Shown: positions 16,365 to 24,478, numbered from the stretch's first letter. The stretch is 64,000 nt of DNA from Streptomyces lanatus (GCF_014655715.1 NZ_BNBM01000001.1:186001-250000), one strand, 5' to 3'. Notes: generated by a model not told the origin, from the letters alone. Numbers and translations: made by a program.

Positions 16365-17363
16365 CTAGCCTCGGAGGGCTTGCGCGGTCGAGCCGCGCAC
16401 GACCAGCTCCGGCTCGAACAGCAGCTCCTCCGCCGGTACGGCACTGCCCCCGATCTGCGCGTTCAGCAGCTCCACCGCCGCCCTGCCCATGGCCTCGATG
16501 GGCTGGCGGACGGTGGTCAGCGGGGGCTCGGTGCAGTTCATGAACGCCGAGTCGTCGTACCCGACGACGGAGATCTCCGACGGGACGGCGAGCCCCTTGC
16601 GGCGGGCGGCCCTGATCGCGCCGAGCGCCAGCGGGTCGCTCGCGCAGATGATGCCGGTGACGCCCCGGTCGATCAGCCGGGAGGCGGCGGCGTGTCCGCC
16701 CTCGATGGAGAAGATGGCCCGCGCGACCCGCTCCTCGGGCAGGTCTCCCGCGATGCCGCGCGCGGCGGCGAGCTTCCGCGCCGACGGCATGTGATCGCCC
16801 GGCCCGAGCACCAGCCCGATGCGCTCGTGCCCCAGCGAGGCGAGATGCCGCCAGGCCTGCTCCACGGCCACGGCGTCGTCGCAGGACACAGCGGGGAAGC
16901 CGAGGTGCTCGATGGCCGCGTTGACCAGCACGACCGGGATGTTGCGGTCGGCGAGCAGCTTGTAGTGGTCGTGCGGCGCGTCGGCCTGCGCGTACAGCCC
17001 GCCGGCGAACACCACCCCGGAGACCTGCTGTTGCAGCAGCAGCGTCACATAGTCGGCCTCGGACACCCCGCCCTTGGTCTGCGTGCACAGCACCGGCGTC
17101 AGCCCCGACTGGGCCAGCGCGCCACCGATCACCTCGGCGAACGCCGGGAAGATCGGGTTCTGCAGTTCGGGCAGCACCAGCCCGACCAGCCGGGCGCGTT
17201 CGCCGCGCAGCTGGGTGGGCCGCTCATAGCCGAGGACGTCCAGCGCGGAGAGCACCGCCTGCCGGGTGGCCTCGGAGACACCGGGCTTGTCATTGAGCAC
17301 CCGGCTGACCGTGGCCTCGCTGACCCCGACCTTCTTCGCCACTTCAGCAAGTCGTCGCGTCAT
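16365..17363 (-). CDS. LacI family regulator, MalR/Reg1-like
   Basis: 332-aa repressor with the LacI helix-turn-helix at residues 4-24 (RLAEVAKKVGVSEATVSRVLN) and a periplasmic-binding-like effector domain (LVGLVLPELQNPIFPAFAEV ... PLTTVRQPIEAMGRAAVELL). The recognition helix VSEATVSRVLN followed by GVSEATRQAVLSALDVLGYERP is very close to MalR/Reg1 of streptomycetes as I remember them, so similar CTTGCA-type operators are expected. The start is ATG at 17363. Three CTTGC(A/G) direct repeats on the minus strand lie just upstream (17366-17400), suggesting autoregulation. It heads the importer/GH13/GH87 operon and probably represses it until an alpha-glucan oligosaccharide is bound. Confidence 0.9.
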   Translation of the reverse strand: MTRRLAEVAKKVGVSEATVSRVLNDKPGVSEATRQAVLSALDVLGYERPTQLRGERARLVGLVLPELQNPIFPAFAEVIGGALAQSGLTPVLCTQTKGGVSEADYVTLLLQQQVSGVVFAGGLYAQADAPHDHYKLLADRNIPVVLVNAAIEHLGFPAVSCDDAVAVEQAWRHLASLGHERIGLVLGPGDHMPSARKLAAARGIAGDLPEERVARAIFSIEGGHAAASRLIDRGVTGIICASDPLALGAIRAARRKGLAVPSEISVVGYDDSAFMNCTEPPLTTVRQPIEAMGRAAVELLNAQIGGSAVPAEELLFEPELVVRGSTAQALRG

Positions 17364-17365
17364 GA

Positions 17366-17400
17366 ACGCAAGAATAGCGCAAGTCATGCAAGCTGCTTGC
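17366..17400. promoter_or_regulatory. CTTGC(A/G) repeats and palindrome upstream of the LacI gene
   Basis: On the minus strand, CTTGCA, CTTGCG and CTTGCG follow one another at 9-11 bp steps. The plus strand also shows a perfect inverted repeat GCAAGC-T-GCTTGC (17388-17400). Repeated CTTGCA(G) elements are the known target of Streptomyces MalR/Reg1 proteins. The site sits between the LacI gene and the divergent hydrolase gene. Confidence 0.6.
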
Positions 17401-17416
17401 GTTGTGTTTGCGTCTC

Positions 17417-17448
17417 TTGACCCTGACGCAGGGGCAACCTCGCAGCCT
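17417..17448 (+). promoter_or_regulatory. MerR-type promoter before the alpha/beta hydrolase
   Basis: A -35 TTGACC (17417-17422) is followed after about 20 bp by a weak -10 CAGCCT (17443-17448). The spacer forms the dyad TTGACCCT / AGGGGCAA (17417-17437; 7 of 8 arm positions pair), the standard shape of a MerR operator. The ATG at 17456 would then lie at or within a base of the transcript start, so the mRNA may be leaderless. Confidence 0.5.
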
Positions 17449-17455
17449 GGTGGGC

Positions 17456-18274
17456 ATGACGACGAAATCCAGCGCGCTCGGGACCCCCGGGGCGACGCGG
17501 CACTTCACGCTCCACCACGACGGCGTCACGATCCCCGTGTCCCGCGGCGGCCGGGGGCGTCCGCTGGTCCTCTGCCCGGGACTGAACACGACACAGGCCG
17601 ACTTGCGCGAGCTGACGGACCTTCTCAGGCTCGACCACGACGTGGTGACCTTCGATCTACGAGGACACGGCCTCGCCCCCGACGCCGACCGGTACTCCTT
17701 CGATGTGTTCCTGAGCGACCTGGTCTCCGTGTTCGCGGGGCTCGACCTGCCCTCGGCGCCCCTGCTCATGGGCTACTCGCTGGGCGCGGACCTGGCCGTC
17801 CACTTCGCTGCCGAGCACCCTGACGCCGTTTCGGGGCTCGTGGGCGTCGACGGCGCGAATCCGCTGCCCGAGCCGTTCATCACCGAGGCCGACCTGGCGA
17901 CGTTCCGCGCGATGGCGGACGACCTCGCACAACGGCACGCGGTCGCGCGAGCCGAGGACATCGCACGTCAGGTGCGGCTCACCGCGCAGGACATCCACGG
18001 CCTGAACCTGGAGATCGACGTGATCCGTTCCGCGATCCTCGACCGGTACCGAAGGATCGACCACCCCATCCGCATGATCATGTCGACGACCATCGCAGGC
18101 CCCGGCACCGAAGGGCGCGCGCCACGGCACAACCGGCTCTGGCGGGCCGGTGCCGAGCGGCTCGTCCGCGAACGGCCGCACATCTCCGCGACCTGGCTCG
18201 ACGGCGATCACCGGCTTCCCTTCACGCATGCCCGGGAGATCGCCGACCTGGTCCGCGGTGGACCTGATGACTGA
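17456..18274 (+). CDS. Alpha/beta hydrolase
   Basis: 272-aa alpha/beta-hydrolase fold protein. Visible elements: oxyanion strand GRPLVLCPGLN (about 36-46), DLRGHG after the third strand (about 71-76), nucleophile elbow GYSLGAD (about 107-113, Ser as nucleophile) and a C-terminal WLDGDHRLPF with the likely catalytic His. A lid region of about 80 residues lies between. I chose ATG at 17456; a longer form would begin inside the operator. The MerR gene at 18298 follows on the same strand within 24 bp, so the hydrolase and regulator are probably one unit controlled at the MerR promoter upstream. Substrate (ester, lactone or haloalkane) is not evident. Confidence 0.82.
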   Translation: MTTKSSALGTPGATRHFTLHHDGVTIPVSRGGRGRPLVLCPGLNTTQADLRELTDLLRLDHDVVTFDLRGHGLAPDADRYSFDVFLSDLVSVFAGLDLPSAPLLMGYSLGADLAVHFAAEHPDAVSGLVGVDGANPLPEPFITEADLATFRAMADDLAQRHAVARAEDIARQVRLTAQDIHGLNLEIDVIRSAILDRYRRIDHPIRMIMSTTIAGPGTEGRAPRHNRLWRAGAERLVRERPHISATWLDGDHRLPFTHAREIADLVRGGPDD

Positions 18275-18297
18275 GCGGCCTGGAGGAGACTGGTCCC

Positions 18298-19074
18298 ATG
18301 CTGACCATCGGCGAGTTGGCGTCGTACGCCGGAGTGACGGTGCGCGCGGTGCGGCACTACCACGCCAAGGGCCTGCTCCCGGAGCCGGAGCGGGACCACT
18401 CCGGCTATCGGAGGTACGACGCCCGGGCCGTGGTCGAGCTGATCAGGATCCGCACCCTGGCCGAGGCCGGGGTCCCGCTGGCGCGCGTGCACGAGCTGTT
18501 GCGGGCCGGCGAGGAGGAATTCGCCGCGGCGGTCGCGGACATCGACGAAAGGCTGCGGGCGGAGATCCGGGACCGGCAGCGGCACCGTGAGCGCATCGCA
18601 CGCCTCGCTGCCGGGGACAGCCTGGCGCTGCCGCCGGAGGTCACCGAGTATCTGGACCGGCTGCGGGCCCTCGGGGTCGACGAGCGGATCGTCCGCGCCG
18701 AACGCGACGGCTGGATCCCGCTGGCAGCGCACTCGCCCGAGCGGGTCCCGGAGTGGATGGCGCGCAAGCGGGAGCAGCTCGCCGACCCTCGGCTCACCGG
18801 CTTCTACCTCGCCCTCAGCCGGGCGCTGGACCGCGCCGACGACGACCCGCGGCTGATCGAACTGGCCGACGAACTCGCCGCCCACCTCACCCGGATGGCC
18901 GACGAACAGGGCGAGGACTACGTCGACGACACCGACCTCCAGCCACCCCTCGTCCCGCTCATGGACGACCTGGTGTTCCACACCGTGCCCCCTGCCCGAC
19001 GGCTGATCGAGCTGCTGGAGGAACGCGGCTGGCGGGGCTGGACCAAGCTGGAGCGCGTCAACCCGCGTCCGTGA
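18298..19074 (+). CDS. MerR family transcriptional regulator with effector domain
   Basis: 258-aa regulator. MerR winged helix at residues 1-70 (MLTIGELASYAGVTVRAVRH ... GYRRYDARAVVELIRIRTLA), dimerisation helix at about 75-110, then a 140-residue helical C-terminal domain of the size used by multidrug-sensing MerR proteins. The start is ATG at 18298 with GGAGGAG upstream. It lies 24 bp after the hydrolase gene and probably controls the long-spacer promoter at 17417. No cysteine metal site is seen, so an organic ligand is more likely. Confidence 0.87.
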   Translation: MLTIGELASYAGVTVRAVRHYHAKGLLPEPERDHSGYRRYDARAVVELIRIRTLAEAGVPLARVHELLRAGEEEFAAAVADIDERLRAEIRDRQRHRERIARLAAGDSLALPPEVTEYLDRLRALGVDERIVRAERDGWIPLAAHSPERVPEWMARKREQLADPRLTGFYLALSRALDRADDDPRLIELADELAAHLTRMADEQGEDYVDDTDLQPPLVPLMDDLVFHTVPPARRLIELLEERGWRGWTKLERVNPRP

Positions 19075-19095
19075 CCGGCTACTTCGCGACCGCTC

Positions 19096-19794
19096 CTATT
19101 TCGCCGCCCACAGCCCTCGGACATGCCCGAGATGGCGGGTCATGACCTCACGTACGGCCTTCTCGTCCCGTGCGATCAGTGCGTCGAGGAGTTCGAGGTG
19201 CTCCTCGGCGGAGGCCAGCAGGCGGCCCGCCTCGACGAGTGCGGTGAGGCCGTAGAGGCGGGAGCGTTTGCGGAGGTCGCCGATGACCTCGACGAGGTGG
19301 GCGTTGCCGGCGAGGGCGAGGAGGCCGAGGTGGAAGCGGGTGTCGGCCTCGACGTAGGCGATGAGGTCACCGGAGACGGCGGCCTGGACGATCTCCCGGG
19401 CGGCGGGGCGAAGCGCCTCCAGGGAGACCTCGTCGGCGGTGCGGGCCAGGTCCACCACCGTGGGGATCTCGATGAGGGCGCGGATATGGGTGTACTCGTC
19501 GAGCTGCTGCTCGGAGACCGCCGTGACCCGGAAGCCCTTGTTGGGGACGGTGTCGACCAGGCCCTCCTTGACCAGGTCCAGCATGGCCTCGCGCACCGGG
19601 GTCGCCGAGACGCCGAAGCGGGCGGCGAGCGTCGGCGCCGAGTACACCTCGCCGGGGAGCAGTTCCCCGGCGATCAACGCGGCCCGCAGGGCATCGGCGA
19701 CCCGCTCCCGGTAGCTGCTCTTCTTGCCGCCCAGGGTGGGCAGCACCGGGGCGGCTGCGGTGGACCGGGCGGCGCCGGTGCGCTGGGCGGCCAT
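19096..19794 (-). CDS. GntR family (FCD) regulator of hydroxyproline catabolism
   Basis: 232-aa regulator. The N-terminal GntR winged helix is at about 27-90 (SYRERVADALRAALIAGEL ... SATPVREAMLDLVKEGL), and the all-helical FCD ligand domain follows (about 105-225) with the Asp/His metal- or ligand-binding pattern (RFHLGLLALAGN; EEHLELLDALIARD). The start is ATG at 19794. A 12-bp sequence 20 bp upstream (19815-19826) is repeated exactly before the deaminase gene at 24405 and nearly so before the dehydrogenase operon at 27337. This directly links the regulator to the hydroxyproline cluster although a membrane protein and a two-component system lie between. The effector is probably hydroxyproline or a catabolite. 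Confidence 0.88.
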   Translation of the reverse strand: MAAQRTGAARSTAAAPVLPTLGGKKSSYRERVADALRAALIAGELLPGEVYSAPTLAARFGVSATPVREAMLDLVKEGLVDTVPNKGFRVTAVSEQQLDEYTHIRALIEIPTVVDLARTADEVSLEALRPAAREIVQAAVSGDLIAYVEADTRFHLGLLALAGNAHLVEVIGDLRKRSRLYGLTALVEAGRLLASAEEHLELLDALIARDEKAVREVMTRHLGHVRGLWAAK

Positions 19795-19814
19795 GGGGTG
19801 TCTCCTAGTGGTCA

Positions 19815-19826
19815 GTGCAATGTCAC
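19815..19826. promoter_or_regulatory. GntR operator, copy 1 (regulator promoter)
   Basis: GTGCAATGTCAC, 20 bp upstream of the GntR start. Its reverse complement GTGACATTGCAC occurs exactly at 24429-24440, and a 10-of-12 match occurs at 27342-27353, both in front of hydroxyproline genes. Suggests autoregulation. Confidence 0.7.
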
Positions 19827-19865
19827 GCGGTACCGCTCATTATCCCCGGCGGCCACCGACGCTTC

Positions 19866-19906
19866 TCAACCCGTGGGTTGACCCGGGAATCAACCCGCCG
19901 GTCAAC
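19866..19906. repeat. Four TCAAC/GTTGA half-sites in the intergenic region
   Basis: TCAAC occurs at 19866, 19890 and 19902 and its complement GTTGA at 19877, all within 41 bp in the gap between the GntR gene and the membrane-protein gene. CAACCC GT GGGTTG (19867-19880) forms a tight inverted repeat. This looks like an operator array for a regulator not identified here; it lies 48-88 bp before the membrane-protein start. Confidence 0.4.
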
Positions 19907-19953
19907 TCGGGGGCCGACGATCCAGGGCACCGTTCCCCGGCACGCTCGACGCC

Positions 19954-20472
19954 ATGACGACGATCGACTACCTGATCTCCGCGGCTCTGATCCTCCTGGT
20001 GATCCCCCAGATCCGCGGCACCCGCCAGACGACCCGCAACGTGCTCCTGCCCCTGGTGGCCGTCGCCGCGGCGGCCGCGTATTACCTGAAGTCCTTCCCG
20101 ACCGACGGCAATGACGTGCAGCTGTACGTCATCGGTGTCCTCGCCGGTGCGGTCCTGGGCGTCGCCTGCGGCGCGACGACCCGGCTGAGCCCCGGTTCGG
20201 ACGGGGTGGCGTTGGCGAAGGCCGGGGTCGCCGCCGGGGTCCTGTGGGTCGTGGGCATGGCCTCGCGCGCCGGGTTCGAGTTCTGGGCCACCCACAGCGG
20301 CTCCACGGTGGTGGCCCGGTTCAGCCGGGACAACCTGATCACCGGTGCCGCCGCCTGGACGGCCGCGCTGCTGCTCATGGCTCTGGCCCAGGTCCTCGCC
20401 CGGCTCGCGGTGGTCCGTGTCAAGGCGGGCCGGGTCTCTTCCCGAGCCACCGCGTCGGCCGCCCGGGGCTGA
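19954..20472 (+). CDS. Four-helix membrane protein, CcdC/DUF1453-like
   Basis: 172-aa integral membrane protein with about four hydrophobic segments (residues 7-20, 29-45, 56-75 and 84-100, plus a C-terminal helix near 130-150). The start ATG at 19954 lacks a clear ribosome site, so the exact N-terminus is uncertain, but the hydrophobic segment begins immediately (MTTIDYLISAALILLVIPQIRG). The pattern resembles DUF1453/CcdC-like proteins, with a conserved-looking IPQIRGTRQTTRN loop. Function unknown. It stands alone between the GntR gene and the histidine kinase, with a possible operator array upstream. Confidence 0.75.
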   Translation: MTTIDYLISAALILLVIPQIRGTRQTTRNVLLPLVAVAAAAAYYLKSFPTDGNDVQLYVIGVLAGAVLGVACGATTRLSPGSDGVALAKAGVAAGVLWVVGMASRAGFEFWATHSGSTVVARFSRDNLITGAAAWTAALLLMALAQVLARLAVVRVKAGRVSSRATASAARG

Positions 20473-20575
20473 CCCGATGCCGACCCCGCCCTGCCCTCGC
20501 GACGGCACCCGGCTCCCCGGGGCCGGGCCGGTGCCCGTCGCGTCGGCGCACCGGCGCTTACCTATTCTTCAGAGC

Positions 20576-21799
20576 ATGACGGACTTCCCGCAGGGCGAGC
20601 CGGTCGCCGTCAGTCCGCGGATGGCCGCGGCGCTGGCCGACGCCCGGGACCGGCGCGAGCGCAGGGGCAGACGCCTGCGCCCGGTGCTGTGGGGCATCGT
20701 GGTCGCCATCGCCGTGCAGTCGCTGTTCGCCGACCCCGCGCCCGGCGCGAGCGGCCGGCACCTCGCCGTGACCCTCGTCCTCCTCGGCTGCCTGCTGCCG
20801 CCGGCCGCGGTGGCCTCCGGCGTGTGGCCGGTGACGGCACCGGCCCCCTGCATCACGTTCTGCCTGCTGATCAGCGCGTTCGGGCTCGCGCTCGGTGTCA
20901 TCCAGCCCGGCACCATGTCGGTCCTGCCGCCGTCGGTGGCGATGCTGACCGCCTTCCTGACCCTGCCGCGACGGCAGGCACTCGTGGTCGGCGGCATCGT
21001 CACGGGTGGCCTGGTCGCGGCCGGGGTCGCCGGGATGGACGGCGGTGTGGTGACCTGGCTGAGCCAGCTGACGTTCTGCGCGGTGCTGGCCCTGATGGCG
21101 ATCAGCATGCGCCAGTCGGGCCGGAACGAGGAGCGGGCGCAACTGCTGCTCGCGCAACTGGAGGACGCCCGGGAGGCGGAGGCCGAGGCGGCGGCACTCG
21201 CCGAGCGCACCCGTATCGCCCAGGACCTGCACGACGTACTCGCCCAGACCCTGTCCGGACTGGCCGTCCAGGTGCAGGCGGCGCGACGGATGGCGCGGCG
21301 CGATCAGGCCGGTGCGGAGCTGCGGGAGTTGCTGGACCGGGCCGGGGGGCTCGTCAAGGAGGGGCTGGGCGACGCACGCAGGGCGGTGGGCGCGCTGCGC
21401 GGGCGGCAGACGCCGTCGCTGGACCGGCTGGCGGAGCTGGTCGAGCGCTACCGGGTGGACCTGGAGCTCGATGTGACACTGTCCGTGGTCGGGCCCCGTC
21501 GCGCCTTGCCGCCGGACGCCGATCTCGCTCTCTACCGGGGCGCGCAGGAGGCACTGACCAACGCCGCCCGCTACGCGCGCGGCGCCCGCACCACCGTAAC
21601 CCTCACTTACGAATCGAAGTCCACGGTGCTGACGGTCGAGGACCGGCAAACCGAGCCGGGCCCCGCCCCGTCGCCGCTGGTCGTGGGCTCGGGCCTCGGC
21701 CTGACCGGTATGCGCGAGCGGCTCGGCGAGGTGGGTGGCAGCAGCGACGCGGGCCCGACCCAGGACGGGTGGACGGTACGGATGGAGGTGCCGGCATGA
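20576..21799 (+). CDS. Sensor histidine kinase, NarL/DesK type
   Basis: 407-aa membrane sensor kinase. N-terminal sensor with about five transmembrane helices (residues 40-175), then a coiled segment, the HisKA_3 dimerisation domain with phospho-acceptor His in AQDLHDVLAQTLSGLA (about 220-235), and the HATPase domain with N-box EALTNAARYAR and G-box GSGLGLTGMRERLGE. The start is ATG at 20576; a TATTCT -10-like hexamer (20563-20568) lies 7 bp upstream, so the mRNA may be leaderless. The stop overlaps the response-regulator start (ATGA), which makes them a cognate pair. No extracytoplasmic sensor domain is seen, so the signal is probably sensed in the membrane. Confidence 0.92.
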   Translation: MTDFPQGEPVAVSPRMAAALADARDRRERRGRRLRPVLWGIVVAIAVQSLFADPAPGASGRHLAVTLVLLGCLLPPAAVASGVWPVTAPAPCITFCLLISAFGLALGVIQPGTMSVLPPSVAMLTAFLTLPRRQALVVGGIVTGGLVAAGVAGMDGGVVTWLSQLTFCAVLALMAISMRQSGRNEERAQLLLAQLEDAREAEAEAAALAERTRIAQDLHDVLAQTLSGLAVQVQAARRMARRDQAGAELRELLDRAGGLVKEGLGDARRAVGALRGRQTPSLDRLAELVERYRVDLELDVTLSVVGPRRALPPDADLALYRGAQEALTNAARYARGARTTVTLTYESKSTVLTVEDRQTEPGPAPSPLVVGSGLGLTGMRERLGEVGGSSDAGPTQDGWTVRMEVPA

Positions 21800-22470
21800 C
21801 GCGGGAGCCCGGCGAGCGGATCAGGGTCCTCGTCGCGGACGACCAGCAGGTCGTACGGGGCGGGCTGGTGCTGCTGATCGGCATGCTCGACGGCATCGAG
21901 GTGGTCGGTGCGGCCCGCGACGGCGCCGAGGCGGTGGAACTCGCCGAGCGGCTGCGCCCGGACGTGGTGCTGATGGATCTCAACATGCCGGTCCTGGACG
22001 GGGTTTCGGCCACCGCGGTGCTACGGGAGAAGGTGCCGGACAGCACCGTCCTCGTACTGACCACCTATGCGGACGACGACTCCGTGTTCCCGGCGCTGCG
22101 GGCCGGCGCCCTCGGCTATCTGACCAAGGACGCCGACGACAGCGAGGTCGAGACGGCGATCCGCGAGGTGTACGGCGGCCGCACCTGGCTCGATCCGGCG
22201 GTGCAGGCGCGGCTGGTCGCCGCGCTCCGGCAGCCCGGTGACAGCGCACCGCCGACAGGACAGGCGCCCGACGGTCTGACCCCGCGCGAGGCCGAAGTGC
22301 TCACCCTCATCGCGCAGGGCCTGAGCAACGCGCAGATCTGCGACCGGCTGGTGGTCGGCCAGGCCACCGTGAAGACGCACATCAACCGCATCTTCGCGAA
22401 GATCGGCGCCACCGACCGCGCCCAGGCCGTGGGCTACGCCTACCGCAACAACCTTGTGAAAGGCCGCTGA
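21796..22470 (+). CDS. Response regulator, NarL/LuxR family
   Basis: 224-aa DNA-binding response regulator. The receiver domain (about 8-125) has acidic pocket VADDQQ, phospho-acceptor Asp in VVLMDLNMP (about 58) and the switch Lys in LTKDADDSEV. The LuxR-type helix-turn-helix follows at about 155-215 (LTPREAEVLTLIAQGLSN, VKTHINRIFAKIG). ATG at 21796 overlaps the kinase stop. It converges on the epimerase gene with only 13 bp between them. Targets are unknown; it may control itself or the neighbouring membrane protein. Confidence 0.93.
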   Translation: MTREPGERIRVLVADDQQVVRGGLVLLIGMLDGIEVVGAARDGAEAVELAERLRPDVVLMDLNMPVLDGVSATAVLREKVPDSTVLVLTTYADDDSVFPALRAGALGYLTKDADDSEVETAIREVYGGRTWLDPAVQARLVAALRQPGDSAPPTGQAPDGLTPREAEVLTLIAQGLSNAQICDRLVVGQATVKTHINRIFAKIGATDRAQAVGYAYRNNLVKGR

Positions 22471-22483
22471 CCCGGCTCACGGG

Positions 22484-23485
22484 CTACAGCACGAACCCGG
22501 CCGGGAACGGATCCGACGGATCGAGCAGGTACTGCGCGGTGCCCGTGATCCAGGCGCGCCCGGTGAAGCTGGGCAGGACGGCGGGGCGGCCCGCGACCTC
22601 GGTGGTGCCGAGGAGCCGTCCGGTGAACCGTGTCCCGATGAAGGACTCGTTCACGAACTCGGTGTGCAGCGGGAGTTCGCCGCGCGCGTGCAGCTGCGCC
22701 ATGCGCGCGCTGGTGCCGGTGCCGCAGGGAGAGCGGTCGAACCAGCCGGGGTGGATGGCCATCGCGTGCCGGGAGTGGCGGGCGGTGGCGCCGGGCGCGA
22801 TCAGGTGGACGTGGTGGCAGCCCCGGATGGTGGGGTCCTCCGGGTGGACGGGCTCCTCCTCGGCGTTGATCGCCGCCATCAAGGACAGCCCCGCCTGGAG
22901 GATGTCGTCCTTGCGGGAGCGGTCGAAGGGCAGGCCGAACTGCTCCAGCGGCAGGATGGCGTAGAAGTTGCCGCCGTATGCCATGTCGTATGTCACCGTG
23001 CGCCCGTCGGCGAGGGTGATCTTGCGGTCGAGGGCGACGGAGAAGGACGGCACGTTCTGCAGGGTGACCGCCTTCGCGGCGCCGTCCTCGACCTCCACCT
23101 CGGCGACGACCAGGCCCGCCGGGGTGTCGAGCCGGATCGTGGTGACCGGCTCGACGACCTCGACCATGCCGGTCTCGACCAGCACGGTCGCGACCCCGAT
23201 CGTGCCGTGCCCGCACATCGGCAGATAGCCGGAGACCTCGATGTAGATGACACCCCAGTCGCAGTCGGGGCGGGTGGGTGGCTGGAGGATGGCGCCGCTC
23301 ATGGCCGAGTGGCCGCGCGGCTCGTTCATCAGGAGCTGCTTGATGTCGTCGCGGTGCTCACGGAAGTACAGCCGCCGCTCGTTCATGGTCGCGCCGGGGA
23401 CGGTCCCGATCCCGCCGGTGATCACGCGGGTGGGCATGCCCTCGGTGTGCGAGTCGACGGCGTGCAGGACGAGTTTGCTGCGCAT
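22484..23485 (-). CDS. 4-hydroxyproline 2-epimerase (proline racemase family)
   Basis: 333-aa cofactor-independent epimerase. Both catalytic cysteines are present: Cys91 in MCGHGTIG and Cys254 in SPCGTGTSA. The paired cysteines mark racemases/epimerases and distinguish them from trans-3-hydroxyproline dehydratases, in which the second cysteine is replaced by Thr. It would convert trans-4-hydroxy-L-proline to cis-4-hydroxy-D-proline, the first step of hydroxyproline breakdown. The start is ATG at 23485 with GAGG upstream. It lies 20 bp downstream of the DapA-family gene, so both are one transcript. The neighbouring three-subunit dehydrogenase genes support hydroxyproline over proline as substrate. 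Confidence 0.9.
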   Translation of the reverse strand: MRSKLVLHAVDSHTEGMPTRVITGGIGTVPGATMNERRLYFREHRDDIKQLLMNEPRGHSAMSGAILQPPTRPDCDWGVIYIEVSGYLPMCGHGTIGVATVLVETGMVEVVEPVTTIRLDTPAGLVVAEVEVEDGAAKAVTLQNVPSFSVALDRKITLADGRTVTYDMAYGGNFYAILPLEQFGLPFDRSRKDDILQAGLSLMAAINAEEEPVHPEDPTIRGCHHVHLIAPGATARHSRHAMAIHPGWFDRSPCGTGTSARMAQLHARGELPLHTEFVNESFIGTRFTGRLLGTTEVAGRPAVLPSFTGRAWITGTAQYLLDPSDPFPAGFVL

Positions 23486-23505
23486 GGGTCCAGCCTCCCC
23501 TGTGC

Positions 23506-24405
23506 TTACGCGAGCCCCGCGGCGACGGCCTGCTCCGTGGCGGCGCGGATCGCGGCCTCCTGCTCCGGCAGCAGCGGCACCCGCGGTGGACGACAGCGTC
23601 CCCCGTGCCGGCCGACGATGTCCATGGAGAGCTTGATCGCCTGAACGAACTCGACCTTGGAGTCCCAGCGCAGCAGCGGGTGCAACTGCGCGTACAGCTT
23701 CTTGGCGGTGTCGAGGTCGCCACCGACCGCCGCGCGGTACAGCTCCACGGTGGAGCGGGGCAACGCGTTCGGATATCCGGCCACCCAGCCCTTCGCACCC
23801 GCCAGCGCGAGCTCCAGCAGCACGTCGTCCGCACCGATCAACAGGTCCAGTTCCGGGGCGAGTTCGGCGAGCTGATAGGCCCGGCGGACATCACCGGAGA
23901 ACTCCTTCACCGCCTGGATGTATCCCTCGCCGTGCAGCTTCGCGAGCAGTTCGGGGACGAGGTCGACCTTGGTGTCGATGGGGTTGTTGTACGCCACGAT
24001 CGGCACGCCCGCCTTGGCGACCTCCTCGTAGTGGGCGAGGACGGAACGCTCGTCGGCACGGTAGGCGTTCGGCGGCAGCAGCATCACGGACGTACAGCCG
24101 GCGTCCCGGGCCTGCTCGGCCCAACGCCGGGACTCGGCCGAGCCGTACGCGGCCACGCCGGGCATGACCCGTGAGCCGCCGATCGCGGTGACGGCCGTCT
24201 CCACGACCTTCGCCCGCTCCTCGGGGGTGAGCACCTGGTACTCCCCGAGGCTGCCGTTCGGTACGACACCGTCACAGCCGTTCTCGACGAGCCAGGCGCA
24301 GTGCTCGGCGTACTTGGCGTGATCGACGCGGAGGTCGTCGTCGAGCGGGAGGGCGGTGGCGACGAGGACACCGCGCCAGGGGCGGTTCTCGGTAACGACG
24401 GTCAT
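23506..24405 (-). CDS. DapA-family lyase/deaminase, probably 1-pyrroline-4-hydroxy-2-carboxylate deaminase
   Basis: 299-aa class I aldolase-fold protein of the dihydrodipicolinate synthase family. Schiff-base Lys167 (IQAVKEFSGD) and the assisting Tyr139 (VAYNNP) are visible. The usual GTTGE loop is replaced by NGSLGEYQ (50-57), so it is not a standard DapA. In hydroxyproline clusters this family converts 1-pyrroline-4-hydroxy-2-carboxylate to alpha-ketoglutarate semialdehyde with loss of ammonia. The start is ATG at 24405. The GntR operator copy 2 lies 24 bp upstream, making this the first gene of a two-gene unit with the epimerase. Confidence 0.85.
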   Translation of the reverse strand: MTVVTENRPWRGVLVATALPLDDDLRVDHAKYAEHCAWLVENGCDGVVPNGSLGEYQVLTPEERAKVVETAVTAIGGSRVMPGVAAYGSAESRRWAEQARDAGCTSVMLLPPNAYRADERSVLAHYEEVAKAGVPIVAYNNPIDTKVDLVPELLAKLHGEGYIQAVKEFSGDVRRAYQLAELAPELDLLIGADDVLLELALAGAKGWVAGYPNALPRSTVELYRAAVGGDLDTAKKLYAQLHPLLRWDSKVEFVQAIKLSMDIVGRHGGRCRPPRVPLLPEQEAAIRAATEQAVAAGLA

Positions 24406-24428
24406 CTGTGATTCCCTCTCGGTGAAGT

Positions 24429-24440
24429 GTGACATTGCAC
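24429..24440. promoter_or_regulatory. GntR operator, copy 2 (deaminase-epimerase promoter)
   Basis: GTGACATTGCAC, an exact reverse-complement copy of the site before the GntR gene. The wider TGTGACATTGCACA (24428-24441) is palindromic at its ends (TGTG/CACA). It lies 24 bp upstream of the deaminase start. Confidence 0.7.
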
Positions 24441-24478
24441 AGCCTGTTCCCATTTGCTGCCGTCGGTGGCTTCGGCGG

